Positions 49,274 through 62,200 of a stretch of 64,000 nucleotides of DNA are shown here, piece by piece. The translations under genes were made by a program, and so were the position numbers. The notes beneath the pieces were generated by a model. That model had not been told where the DNA came from, did no database searches, and saw only the letters and a program-made list of their open reading frames with translations. Numbering within the stretch: position 1 is the first letter of the stretch; each line of letters opens with the position of its first letter. Source of the DNA: Physcomitrium patens (taxonomy: Eukaryota; Streptophyta; Bryopsida; Funariales; Funariaceae); contig NC_037255.1 in the NCBI RefSeq assembly GCF_000002425.4, positions 11,734,710 through 11,798,709 on the forward strand. Reading direction: 5' to 3'.

Positions 49274-51640
49274 CCTGGTCCTTCTTGCGACGCCTCCTTC
49301 TATTCCCGAAGCTCATTACAGTTCTATTGTCCAGCCCTGCTTTCTGAAGCAATGCATAAAGTTTGTAAAATTTTCTGAAAAATTTAAACGATATCAAATG
49401 TAATCAAGTAGAAAGTATGGAGATGATAAGTTCCACACCATCATCTACATCGATGCAATACAACCTAACCTAGGGGATACACTACTGCGTGGATTGAATA
49501 TTTCTAAATGGTGAATAGAGCTTAGACTCATAGAAGCTCAGTGAGAAATTCGACCTTCTAATCTTCACTCACAATATCTCTTCCGGGTGCAGTTTCAATT
49601 AATAGCCCTTCACCACTAAAATTGGTCACAAATGTCATACACGACAACGAAGACATATGAGAGCATTCGAATGCTTCACGAATGGAACTTAGACAGACGT
49701 GACTGATCCAAACACTACCGGCTTCAACCAGTAATAAGACAGCAGTTTCCGAACACCTACCACTTCTAAACTTCAATATGAGCACAATATTCAAACTGAG
49801 GCGTAAGAAGGTTTTTCATGCCACATGACAAACTAGAACTGAACTAATCAAATACCGATGAATTGGCAAAGCCTAGTTGGGATCGAATACAGCGAAAGGC
49901 CAAACGCAGCCTTCTTTAATCAAACTGAGCATGCTTGAGTGGATTTGCAGCTCGTAACTCAGTATCAGCTTTTGCAGCAAATGAGGAAGCACTAGAAGAA
50001 TTTCGTTGGCTCCAGGTGGTAGCACATCATACTCAAATCGTGCATTTAGAACTCAATAGATTTCAGCTCAAAAGCAAAATGAGATTACGAGTCCTGAGTG
50101 GCAAACCAGGTGGAGTAACGCGAAGACAACTAAAAAAATTCAATTCAGGTACTCACTTCTTGGCTCGAGCGAAGAGGTCGTTGACTATAAAGTGCAACAA
50201 TACAAATTTTGATTTTGTAGAAACGAAATGCCGGCCATTATTTCAGGATCCAATCGTTGACACTCTCCGCCGCGCTTGGCCAGCCACACCGCTCTGTCGA
50301 TGGTTCGTCCTACTCGCATCACTCGCATTTCAGCTCGCTTTCCAAAAACAAATGCCCAAGTATGATAACTGTCACTAACCAGGCTTAGTATTGCCTTGGC
50401 TTGGCTGCACCCACAGACTTGTACAATTGCTGCCGTTACCTTCAAACCTTCGATAGGGGAAGTAAGTAGAAAAAGACGACGCGGGATTCCAACTCTTCGC
50501 ATAAGTAAGTTCTAGCGTCCGCTGTCATTCAATGTCACTGAAAGAACACGGCTTCAAAAGAGTGGCCGCCGGGGCTTGAAAAAAAAAGGAGGAATCTGGC
50601 CGCAAAGACCTCAAAATGCGCATGATCCAGGCACCCGTGCATAGCAGCTACGATTCAACTAGTTCCAAAGCTGGGTCCCAGCCCATTATATACCAGCAGC
50701 TCTAGCAAGACTCCCAAGATCTTTCTCGAGCTCACTCAAGCTCACTCGAGCTCACTCCAGTCCTCAAACCTCCAACGAACTTCCGGGTAGAAAAAAAGTA
50801 AAAACAAAACGAAAAACGAAAAATGACCAAATTAAATAAATAAATAGACAGAAAAAAATAAAAATAAAAGCAACAGACTCGCACTGAAATCTGACGCACA
50901 AACAGAATCAGGGAGTCGCTTCAAACTATGCAAAAGAGCCGAACGACGAAACCGTGAACACAATGGAAGTGACTCTTATGCTGTGGCCATGGCCGCTACC
51001 CTTTTCACCCCTCACCTAGCCATGATCCCACGACGCCCGACTATTCACCACTCCACCATACTAGTTCCTTCAAACCACCCGTAACACGACCGATTCAGAA
51101 CGCTAAGACATGCGCCCACGGAGGCAGTACACACACACACAAGGACGAACGTTCACCGCAACTCGTTGCCGACGTCGGCGCACATAGGAGGAATGTCTAA
51201 CAACACAGGCAGCAAAGCAAGATCCGCGCGCACTAGCCACACTTTCCTAAAATCGTCAGGGTTACGCGCGAGGTGAGTTCCTCTTGCAACACTCACTCTC
51301 GCTCGCTCTCTCCCTCTCGGGGACGTGCCGTGCGTCGACGGCTACTCGCGGCACGGCGGCAGCCGGGCTACTCGTAGCCCTGTCACCGTACAGGGGACGC
51401 GCGCGTGCGCCCAGAAATCACGGGCTGGGTGGGGACGGGTAAGGCTCCGGCATGACAACCCCCTGAGGACCAACCACAGCGTCCCGGCCGGAAAACGCTT
51501 CGCGATGACGAAGGAGCCTCAATGTTTTCGTCCATCGTCGTTTCTCCGACGATAAATGTATCGTTCGTTTCCCTTCGTCCTCATACGACGCCGTCTAAGT
51601 CAACTGACCTCCTCGTCCTTTCATTCGTCATAACTTCATT
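49274..51640 (-). promoter_or_regulatory. Upstream region of the methyltransferase-ACT gene, GC-rich part
   Basis: Probably contains 5' leader and promoter. A 147-codon plus-strand ORF (49935-50378) has no recognisable similarity. 51120-51600 is conspicuously GC- and CpG-rich with short palindromes (51365-51380, stem of seven; and CCCTGT...ACAGGG at 51378-51395 sharing bases with it). A CTCACTCGAG-type repeat lies near 50728-50760. Confidence 0.35.
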
Positions 51641-52584
51641 CGTCTTAAGAGTTGCGTCAGGACCGGTTGAGGCTTACGTGGACTTAACACGGGCTTAGAC
51701 GCCTTGTGAGCTTTAACATGTTTACTAGTTAAGTCCGTGTAAGTCTTCAGCTTCTAGTGGTCTCCAGAATACTGATGTTTCTCGTATAATATAAAAAGGA
51801 CTCTTCAGATTAGTAGTGTATTATATGTTTAAACTAGTAGTTGAATAATGCATCAATGGTTGTTATCATTAACCATGTTAATAGACAGACTATATGTTTT
51901 ATCATTATTTTGGTTCTTGTGTTTAGTATTCTACAACTCAAAGACCTTCTTCATTACAATGCATATGTAGATTTTTATGAAGTTAATTTTATATGATTTT
52001 TAAAAGAAAATTAAATAAACATATTAAAATTTGAAAGGAATTAAACATGAATATATGTAATTATATCAACAAATAAAAAAAATTACAATTGATTGAAAGT
52101 GCTTTATAATTTTGATTTAATAATTATATTTATTTGTGTTTAAAAATATTTATAAATTTCTATTTTTTATATAAGGTTTATTTATATTCTAATATGCATT
52201 ACATATTAAAATAAAATAAAAATTTAAGTTTTTATACTATGCAATGCAAAAAATAATTTGGATTAATAAAATTTATTTATTTTACAAGTAAATGGCGACT
52301 TTTTAAAGCCTGTTAATTTATTCTTATTTATTAATTATAAATTTTTAAAAATTATAATATAATAATGCATTATGTTATAATTTAGAATTCATCTTCTTGT
52401 TGAAATTTATTTATTTTTATATTTAGTTAAATAACAAAGATTATTTTAAAAATATAAGAAAGTCTTTATACATAGAAGAGAATGTGAGAGACTATGACTT
52501 TTAAAACTTTTAATGGGCTAAATATATATATATACCTATTTAATTGGTATTATTCTTAAAAAATCAACCTAAAGTCCTTCAACA

Positions 52585-52617
<33 letters not shown>

Positions 52618-53130
52618 CTTCATGGCTTTATCTTATTTCACATCATATTCAATGGCAAACACTTCTAAAAAAGAGTTTTTCTTCACCAAGTAGAGACTTT
52701 TATAATACTTTTAAACCATAGCCTTTTAAAGTGGGCTTTTAAGAGTAAAGACTCTATAAGAATTACAATTATACTTTTGTATAGTTTTGAGAATCTCCAA
52801 TTTTTTTATTTATCCATTAATTGTAATAGATGTTGTCTATTCCAATATTCATCATGATCTTTGACCCTTGAGTCTTTTTACTTCCCAACTATATTCTTAG
52901 AGGACATATTTGATTATTAATTTGTGAAATTTCTACTACTACTCTTTATTCTCTCTTTTACGAAATGACCTCCAAATTCAAAACCAAGTAAGTGAATGTT
53001 ATTCTTAGATTTTCATATATAGGGTGATATTTGGATAGAAGGTTTTGCCCCACTTGCTATCTCTTAAATTTAAAAGGCATAACTTTTCTTATGATATTTG
53101 ATTAAAAATTTCTTCCTCGTCCACGTTAAG
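51641..53130. other. AT-rich block
   Basis: Composition drops sharply to A+T after about 51780. There is an (AT)n tract near 52590-52616. No gene or transposon domain is legible. Confidence 0.5.
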
Positions 53131-54450
53131 ATTCAGTTGATCATACACAGAATAGACATAGACGTGGTTCCATTGCTGCCATCTCAAAAATTATCTGTCA
53201 ATGTTGGAGGTAAGTTCATCGCAGATTAATCAAATTAGCTTGGTAGATCTTGTTTTTTGCTTTTCTTTTCGATTTCAGTTGGTTCCATTCTGGTTAGTTA
53301 TAGATTTCTGGAGTGAGTACTTTCTATGCTTTGTGTAAAAGTATTTTACTTGAGGTACCATCACTGGACATGACGCAGATCTCCATGTCTTTTACACTCA
53401 TGCTTTTAGGGCCGTTTGCAATGTGGTCGTGATAAAGTAACCATGTTCTTGTAAGCTTCGAAACTAATGTGCAGGCACACAAATGTTTGGCATCAAGTCG
53501 GACACATTTCGTGCACAGGCTGTGATTGAAAACATCAAGGAAAACCCACGTTACCATACACAGATGGCTTTGCTATGGCGTCTAGAAAATTGGTTTTATT
53601 TTTTTCCAGGTATAGGAACTCTGCATGTTCTCGCATCATTGGGTTTGTTGAATTCTACCAGCCCGCTAGCGAGGTGTGTGGGATGCCTATCCTTCTTTGT
53701 CAGAATGTGAATTTCGCAACCGAGTTTACGGGGAGCAAGCAATCGAAATACAATCTGTTTTGGTTTTTTGGACTCGATCAGGATGACGCTTCTACATCCT
53801 CAACAAGTTTCTTACTTTTCCAACGTGTCAGCCGCTGGAAAAAGGTGTCTCTCGAGCTCTTTGCTTTAATGTTAACGCTGAGGCTCATAGACTTAGTGTC
53901 TTTATGATTTGAACGTTCTGGAGTTTATGAAAATATTGTACGAATGATACGCGATGGGCATCATGCCAGCTTCATCTTTGAATTTGTGTGCTAGAAATGC
54001 ACATTAATCTGAGCTGCTTGCCGATTTTAAATATTATAAATTCTACAGAGGAGGTTAATGGGAAAAAATAGGTTCAACACATCCTTCACTATGGGCAACC
54101 ACTTCACGCGCAGATGGCATATGTTCTGGAAGCAGACGGTGAAGTCCGATCAGGGCTCTTGTTGCTCTGGGAGCTTTGGTATTTTTTATCACAACTCTTG
54201 TTTTCTGAATTAGTTTATCAAAATTACAATCAGTTATGCTAAACTCAGTCAAGGATGCTGAGATGCGATTTCCAAACCTGTTTTGTCTGTCGAATCCTCA
54301 CATGAAACGTTCGCTTTGCAGGATTCCAAGAAAACTCGGATGCATAAATATGTTGATTCCCTAACGTCAACATGTGTTAAAATCAATAATTTGGTTATGA
54401 CAGTCATGCCCGTAATGTAAAGATCCATTATTTTCTGTCTCTATGTTGCC
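53131..54450. other. Small moderate-GC island, unassigned
   Basis: ORFs at 53575-53907 (+, 110 codons) and 53324-53557 (-) show no family resemblance. It is either a small unknown gene, an untranslated transcript or a decayed gene fragment. Confidence 0.3.
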
Positions 54451-56079
54451 TGTTTTAAGCATTTAATCTCAATGAGTTGTATTTCAACATGTCCGTATCA
54501 ACACTATAACCATGCTATATTATAATAGATGATTAATTGTTTATTGTTGCCAAGTGTGTATGATGTGACTACTTAGAAATAAAAGATGTAAGAATGAGAT
54601 GAAAGTATAATTACATCAAGGGAATATATTTTGTACAAAAGAATAAGTGATATGTGTGGTAGTAAAAAGGAACAAAATAGCAACTATGTATTATGAATGC
54701 GAGAGACAATATAATGAAGAAGTTATTTAAATAATTGCATAAAAGAACAAGTGACATGATGAGCAATTAAATAAAGAAGATAAAGATATAATAATAGAAC
54801 AATACAAGAATAAATAATAAACAATAATTACTATTGGATGCTTTAATTAAAAATATAAATAAATAAATAAATATGTATATATATTATAATCAATTGTAGA
54901 CTTTTTCTATTTCTTGAAAGAACCATATAAAAAATATGATTTGTTTATTTATTTATTTTATGTATAGAAACTTCCATAATGTATCATAGAAGTTATTTGA
55001 TAGTTTTATTCTTTGTATTATAATTTGATTTTTATATAAGATATCTTATTAAATAAAGTCCCAGTTTTCAAGTTTTTTCATTGTCTTACTTGTGCAATTG
55101 TCCAAATGTTATTGATCTACATTATCCATGATAGTATAAATTAGATTAATTTCTAACTTTAAGAAAATGGATAAGATCAAGTTGTAGTTGAATACAAACT
55201 TAGGATCACCATTATACTTAACACATTCTTTGTGTTGTTTCTTGTATATCAACTTAAATATAAAGGATTGTCTTTGTGTATAATATGCACAACTATTAAA
55301 CATGAGATTTTGATTAATCCACAATTAATGATATATCATAAGCCTTCTAAATCTATGTAAGTATAAGAAGTGTAAAAATAAAAGAAGTAGAATGTTGATA
55401 GTATGTGATGAATGACATTATTAATATGTATTGATTGATACAACATTAAGATTTGATATAGATAATAAATCAAATAACAATAAATTTGAACTAAAGACTA
55501 ATAAAAAAAAATAGAAGTGGTGTAAAAAATAAGTTTTTTGTTACATGTACAAACTTATGTTATTATAGACATACAATCTTAGAATTATTTTTTTTAAAAA
55601 AAATTATTGGTTTTCTTAGATAATTGAAACATAAACCTTTGTATTATAAAAAATTATGACTTTAATATGAAAAAACTTAATTTCTTTTAAAAAGTATATA
55701 TATGTATGTATTTTTATATTATATCTATTAAATAAATAAGAAAAAATATTTTATATATGATTGATTCTTTATTAATATTTGAACAATAAAATATCGTAGT
55801 AATAAATCTCAATAAAAATATAAAAATAACTTAAAATATAATTTATAGTGACACAAAAAATTGCCTCAATATTTGTACTAATTCCACTATTTGTCTTATT
55901 GAAATTCCTCTATAATTATAAATGGTCTATGGCTTCAATAATAAACTAAATACAAATAATTTTATGTCTAGTATAAGAATCACATTAATTGGTTGTGTTA
56001 CTAAAGAATGATAAGACAATATGTACATAGAAGACATTAAGACAATTTTTTAACTTATAAGTCTATACTTTGTTGGCTC
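54451..56079. other. AT-rich block
   Basis: No recognisable gene. Short (AAAT)n and (AT)n stretches are present. It may include flank of the transposase remnant that follows. Confidence 0.4.
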
Positions 56080-56960
56080 TCTTTTTGCCTTTAAATTTCG
56101 TCCAAAAATGTGACACACTATTTATAAAATTGAGAATGACTACTTGATTCATTCCCTTCTATTCTTCCTCTATCTTCTTCTATAACTCCAATATCCAAAA
56201 TGATTGTTTTGGTTGAGCATTCAAACAATGTTTGATATATTCTCACAAGTATTCTATTGGATTGAGGTCTAAAGACTATGTTACCTATTGTAACATTCAC
56301 AAACTAAGTTCAATAAAACACTTTTTGTCTATTGGGAAGTTTGCTTTAGGTCATTGTCTTGCTAGAAAATCACATCATTAGCACTTAGGTTATAATAACT
56401 TGAGATTTCTATGAGCTCTTTGTGCATAATTTTACAATATAAGTTTGTATTTGTATTTCCTTCAATCTTTGTGAAGTAATCTATGCCATACGTGGTCATA
56501 CAACCCTAGACCATAATCAAAACACCATTGTATATAATTACTTGATAAGTATAATTAAATAATGCTTCTCTTATTTTCTTCTAATATTAAACTTTTCCAT
56601 CTAATCTCAACTAATTTATCTTGGTTTCATCAAATTATATATGTTTTTTTTTTTTTTTTTTTTTTTTTTCATCTTTAATAATCTATTGTTTATATTAGTT
56701 GATAAAGTCTAAACACACTTGACATTGATAGTATAATAATAGTGGCTTCTTGGTCTTTGGTATCACTTGCAATTTATTTTCTTTAAGAAAATATTGTATT
56801 GTATTAACACACACAACTATATTGGTGTTATAAATAAGACTTGAAAAAGATTTAACTATAGTATCTATTTGCACATAGCTTTTTGATTATCAACATCAAA
56901 TAGAACTTGTTGTCAACTCCCTTTGACAACAAAACATCATGGGATACACCTTCTGTAGAT
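56080..56960 (-). pseudogene. Tc1/mariner-type transposase remnant
   Basis: Minus-strand frames read in order: LQVIPKTKKPLLL then CLDFIN (about 56700-56780), IWFDETKIN (about 56610-56640), VLIMV.GCMTTYGIDYFTKI (about 56460-56520), VIF.QDNDLKQTS (about 56340-56375) and SLDLNPIEYL (about 56255-56285) followed by EYIKHCLNAQP. These match the Tc1/mariner DDE series W-DE, MVWGCM, FQQDNDPKHT and SPDLNPIE-LW. Stops, frame changes and a T run at 56646-56669 (A run on the coding strand) break it. I did not find terminal inverted repeats. Confidence 0.82.
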
Positions 56961-57650
56961 GTAATCAATTCTTACAAGATTCATACCAAGTTGAATTGAC
57001 ATCTTAAGAATGCAACAATGTCTTACAAAGTTAAAGAAACAAAAGAAGTACATTGACAAATAAAGTGGTGCAATGATGAGTGAAAATAGATGTCACACTA
57101 GTGTTTGCAATGAGTAAGAAGCAAGGAGTTGAAAAATTGTCTTAATAAATGATACATGCATATATAAAGAACTCTTTACCTACAAACCTATTTCATAAGA
57201 ACCCTCTATAGCAAAGTCTCTTAAACTAAATACTAACAATTTTACTTATTGGACCTAATACCTATTTATTGCTCTATTTCATGAAAAAATTAAATTAAGT
57301 CAAATTTGAAAATGTTGAATAATTTTTTGAGTCAATATATAATACAAATAGGTTCAGATAAAAAAATAATAATGAAAAACCCTTAAATTTTTTATATTTA
57401 TATTTAAAATAAGTAGAAAATGATTTTTGTTTTATATTTATCTATAAGAATTGCAAACCTATTTTTAGACAATAAATAACCCAAGAAATAAAAAGAAACA
57501 AAAATTCTTGGATCTACATTAAATAAACTGAATTTTCAAGTAAGATGAATCTTCTGACATGTTCATAAAAACAAAGATCAACTAGGTAGTAAATGTGAAC
57601 TTAAAAGGAAGACGTCAAACTAAACATGTTTGATGTACTAGATTTATTTA
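56961..57650. other. AT-rich flank of the transposase remnant
   Basis: No gene recognised. It may contain the 5' part of the transposon. Confidence 0.35.
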
Positions 57651-59221
57651 TTTATTTGAAGTATGTGTGTTCATGTGCATGATTATTACATATACAAAAC
57701 AATAAAAAAATTAGGGTTACACAATAAAGCCAACACAAACAAACAAACAAACAAACAAACAACAGAAAATCCAACAACCGAACGAGGCCCTGCCATGGGT
57801 GTTATTAGACAAGGAAATGGGCGCCATTGTTGTGTGAGCTGGGATGTTTTGGCCTTCGCCCATTGCTCCATTGACCAATGCAGCCATTATCTGTCTGTGT
57901 TTGTGTATTTGCAAAGACAAGGAAGAAGTGAGAAGAAGAAGAAGAAGGATATGAAGAAGAAGAAAAAAAAAAAAAAAACAAACAAACAAACAAACAAACA
58001 AGGAAGCGAGAGGAAGGGAGAGCAAAGTGAGCACGGAAAGTGGACATAGTGTTTGCACATTCTGGGGCAGTGTCCATGCTGCAGCGTTGCGTCAAAAGTC
58101 GGTAGCACAGAGTGAGTGAGTGAGTGACCGAAGGAGCGATAACAACTGCCAATCGAAGAAGAAGAAGAAAAAACGGATCAGTCGGGGACAGTCGACGGAG
58201 CATCGGAATCCCCGTCACTTCGCCGAATTCATCGCTGTAAATGAATGACTTGCAAGATTGTCTCGCAGGTTTTCTTACTCTCCATGAGTAAGTAAACGCG
58301 CCGGGTCGTTTCCCCAGGTGCGTAAGGGATTGTGCTGGTTGTGACCCACCAGTGGCTTTGGTCCGATTATCCCCATGCTTCGAGAGTTCCTCTACGCCCC
58401 ATTTCCCGGCACCGTTGTGGGTATGGGTTTTATTTTTATTTTTATTTTTCTTCATTTTTTTTGTCGCCTGTTGCTCGTGTTGGTCAATGCTACAGCGTTG
58501 AGTGAGTTTCAATTCCCGGGGGGTGTGTGGGTTGCAGTGTTGAATATGTTTTTTTATTTTTTTTGGAGCATTTCATGTTGCGTTGCATCTTGGCTGCGTC
58601 ACTGCAGCACGTTTGAATTGCGATAGGGGTGAATCGTTAACTGGTGAGGGGGCGATGGTTTGTGTTTGTTACAGTCGTGAGCAGGTTTTTGGAATATGCT
58701 TTGTAATGCGGAGAGTAGGATGAGTTTGGAAGGAAAGTCTTGAATTAGGGGGTGGAGATTGAATCTCTGAAGAGTTTCCGAATCTTGAGCGGAGTTGACG
58801 AACATTCAGGATTAAAGCGAATGTAGGGTTTTTGTTTTAGGAATGTTTAGCTCTTGTTCGACTCTTGAGGTCTGATCGAGATTGCGCGTTAGTGTATGGT
58901 TGTTGGTTATTTACTCTCTCTGCCAATCTGGCAAATTGAATTTAGTGTTGTTGTTGTTGTTGTTGGGTGCGACGCCCTGTGGCGGTTGAGTGGAGATTGG
59001 AGTAAATAATCTGCGGTGTCTTCCCGTTTATGTCTGTTTCAGCATTTGCGAACTGAATCTTAAGCGGGGGCGTATGATGCAGCTCGTGAATGTTGTCTAG
59101 CTGTCCGCAATACTGGGTTGATAGATGGCAGTTGTGCGACGACAATTCATTCCAATCGCAAATCCCTTGACTCAATTGCAGTCGCAAGTGTGAGCTCCAT
59201 AGAAAAGGAATAAGGGGCAGG
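57651..59221 (+). promoter_or_regulatory. Upstream region of the CinA-nucleotidylyltransferase gene with simple repeats
   Basis: Two (CAAA)n tracts lie at about 57737-57762 and 57978-58001, and there are (GAA)n, (GAGT)n (58105-58125) and (TTG)n (about 58947-58965) tracts. Long ORFs on the minus strand here read through these repeats and are not credible. The gene's leader probably starts within the last several hundred bases; no TATA box was fixed. Confidence 0.4.
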
Positions 59222-62200
59222 ATGGACCCCGCACTGCGTGTGGTGATCGATGCTATTCATTCGTCACCCACCCGTGCTGTCCTCTGCCTCTCCGGTGGCG
59301 CAGCCCAGGTCAGCTTTGTGATTTACACGTCCCTGTACTTGCCGATTTTGTTGTCTGCACTTGGTTACGGCTTTTTGAAGGATTAGAATTCTCTCGCTTC
59401 TTTATGATGAGCTGAGGGTTTTCAGTTGTTTGTCTTGCTTTTGTGTAGACTACGTAGATACTTCTGATAAAGACAATATTGTAAAGTTTATGTTCTCAAA
59501 GGTGGGATGTTTTGAATGTTGAATGTAAAGGCCCTAGGTTGGCTGCTGTCAGTGCCACGAGCTTCGAACACGGTGTTGGAGGCCACAGTCCCGTATTCCA
59601 GGGCTTCGATGGTTCAACTTCTGGGCAAGGTATTACTGATTTGTTAAATTAATTTAATCTATTTTGATCTTAACTTTTTTATAAATTAAGGTATTGTTTG
59701 GAATTTTAGATTTTACATTCAGTTAGCTATAATGGTTCATAACTTGCTGGTAGTGTAGCTTATTTGGCATTCTGGGATATTGGTGGTTCACGTTGTGTAC
59801 AGAGCACTTCTTGTATCTAAAAGCCAGAATCTTGTCATCTAGATTTTAGAAAAAGAGAATCATTGGAATTGGAGTTTAATGCAATCAATTGTTGCTCAGG
59901 AAATCTGATTGTTGCCTTGTTAGCTCTTCATTACAGGTTCCCTCTCAGTCTGTTTGTCGCGAAACTGCAGACGAAATTGCGATGGCTGCGTATAATCGAG
60001 CTTTGAAACTCTCAATGCCTGGTACTGATATCTTGTATCTTTTATCAACGGTGTTGTTCGACTAGTCCTGTGGATCATGTAGACGAAGATTTCTTACAAG
60101 TCTTGTTGATAAATTCACATCATAGAGCTTAAATTGTTAACGATAACAAGGCAGATAACATGTTAATGATGGGTTTATGCCGTCATATTATAATCATCCG
60201 AAGATAGTGGTAAGCTGGTAATGAAGGTTGCTGAAAACGTGGTAAGACTTCTTTGATAAAACGAAGTCTTATGATGCCGGTGCTTAGTTGTTTTGAGTAT
60301 TCGATTTGAATTGCACAAGTTTTGACTTATTTCAGTTACCAAATTACTGTGTCCTTGAGTGTGTCAGGTGTACAAGTAGCCGGAATCGGTTTTACAGGTG
60401 CCTTAGCCTCCACACCGCCCAAGCGTGGGAATCACAGGTTGGTTTCTGCTCTTGTCCTTTAATGTGCTCTGTTTTAGGGGTAATAATTGAACATTTTATT
60501 TTTGCCGGCCTTATTTACCTACGCATAGAATTCTGGAGTATGATTCATGAAGACTACCCTTTGTGGTATTTGAGCTTTTTGTGACTATCGTCTGTAAGTT
60601 GTAATGTTTTAATAGCGATTAAAATTGAATGATAATAAGGTGGTCTATTGTGTTGAGGGTTTCTGATTCACGTCTGTTCGATATGTTGCTCTCGTAAAGA
60701 TCGATCTCTGATGTGTTTTAGGGTTATGTTTTGCACATGTGATGGCACCATCACATTCTTTCAGGTGCTTTGTGACAGCTCGAACACAATCTGGACTATG
60801 GCAGTACGATTTGACTCTTGCAAAGGTTGGCTTCGAGACTTGGGCAAACCCGGTCCTTGTTTTGATTTTCTAAGCTTGGAGAAATGTCGCTTCTGATCGT
60901 TACTGTGATATTTGTTGTTCTTGTTGAAGGGCTATCGAGATCGGTATGCTGAAGACTATCTGACAAGTTGTGTGGTAGTGAAGGCAAGTTAATCTGCAAT
61001 CATTTTCTTGCATGGTGTTATTGTAGAGTTCAAGGCCAATGAATTTCCAGTAAATGCTTTTCCGGATTTACTTTGTGTTCCTTTGACGGAGCCTGCTGTG
61101 TTTTGCAGACGCTAGCTGATGTATGTGGAGTTTTGGAAGTCGTTCCACTGGATTTAAAAGATGGTGCGGAGGAATTGCGAGGGTTAAAAGTGGTTTATAG
61201 TGAAGAAGAACAGCTACAACAGTTGCTGAGTGGCCAGATCTGCATGATTAACTTCTCAGGTGCGGATTTAATGTTGAACTTGCTCATAGTTTTATCAACA
61301 ATAAGTGCACTGCATGGTACATTGCTCACAGATTTGTTCACTTCCATTCGGCTTCGTGCCCTTCAGAGCGAGAATCCAGATACCTGTATCTCTATGGCTT
61401 TGGACTGTTTAATGTTATACTCATGTTACCTAACTTGTCATCATCCAGCTTTTATAGGATAACTCATGATTTTTGTATCAAATATCAAGGCAGGTGGCTC
61501 AAACACGCCCAGTTGGGGTACTAGAAGGGTGGTGTTGTCCGGATCATTTAATCCGCTTCATGATGGACATATCGAGCTTTTGGATGCAGCATGCAGGTTT
61601 CACGACTCTCTATTTGAAGGCTTTTTCTTTCTTGAGTTTAAATTAACTTTCAGTTCAGATTCTTATGTCAGTGGACCTCGATTGCATAGATGCCTCTAAA
61701 TAATGTTCGTGTTAATTGTATACTGCTGATTATTCCTGCTACTCTAATTCTTCCAAAGATTTTTTTTTTTTTTTTAATATTTCATGTTTCGTATGCACGA
61801 GTGGGGGCATATATTCAACAATTATTTCTGAACTGTCGAGTAGCCTGTTTATGAGTGTCTTACTATTGGTTGCAGCCTGCGCGAGGGTGGGCTTCCAATG
61901 TATGAAATATCTGCAATTAACGCTGATAAACCACCATTGGGTCTTTCTGATATAAAGGAGCGCTTAAAACAATTTCGCTCTGGTATTTTTATAGCCTTGT
62001 AGATATTTCAATAGAAATTATAACTTTTCATTAGATGTATTGGTTGCTGAGCTTTTTCTTACGTTGGTATGTGGACGACCCAAATGTTGTTTTGAGAACG
62101 TTTTGAAGTGAGTACGATTTGTTTGGAAGTTTGTGAAGATGAAATAAAACTGCTAGTTTTTGTTTCTCATTGCTTGGTAAGTAGCTTAGTTTGGGTTCAA

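Noticed and set aside
49935..50378. 147-codon plus-strand ORF upstream of the methyltransferase gene
   Set aside because: No recognisable domain, and it lies antisense to the likely promoter and leader of a well-supported gene.
57805..58512. 235-codon minus-strand ORF
   Set aside because: It reads through (CAAA)n, (GAA)n and A/T runs, giving runs of Phe, Cys-Leu-Phe-Val and Ser-Ser. Low-complexity translation, not a gene.
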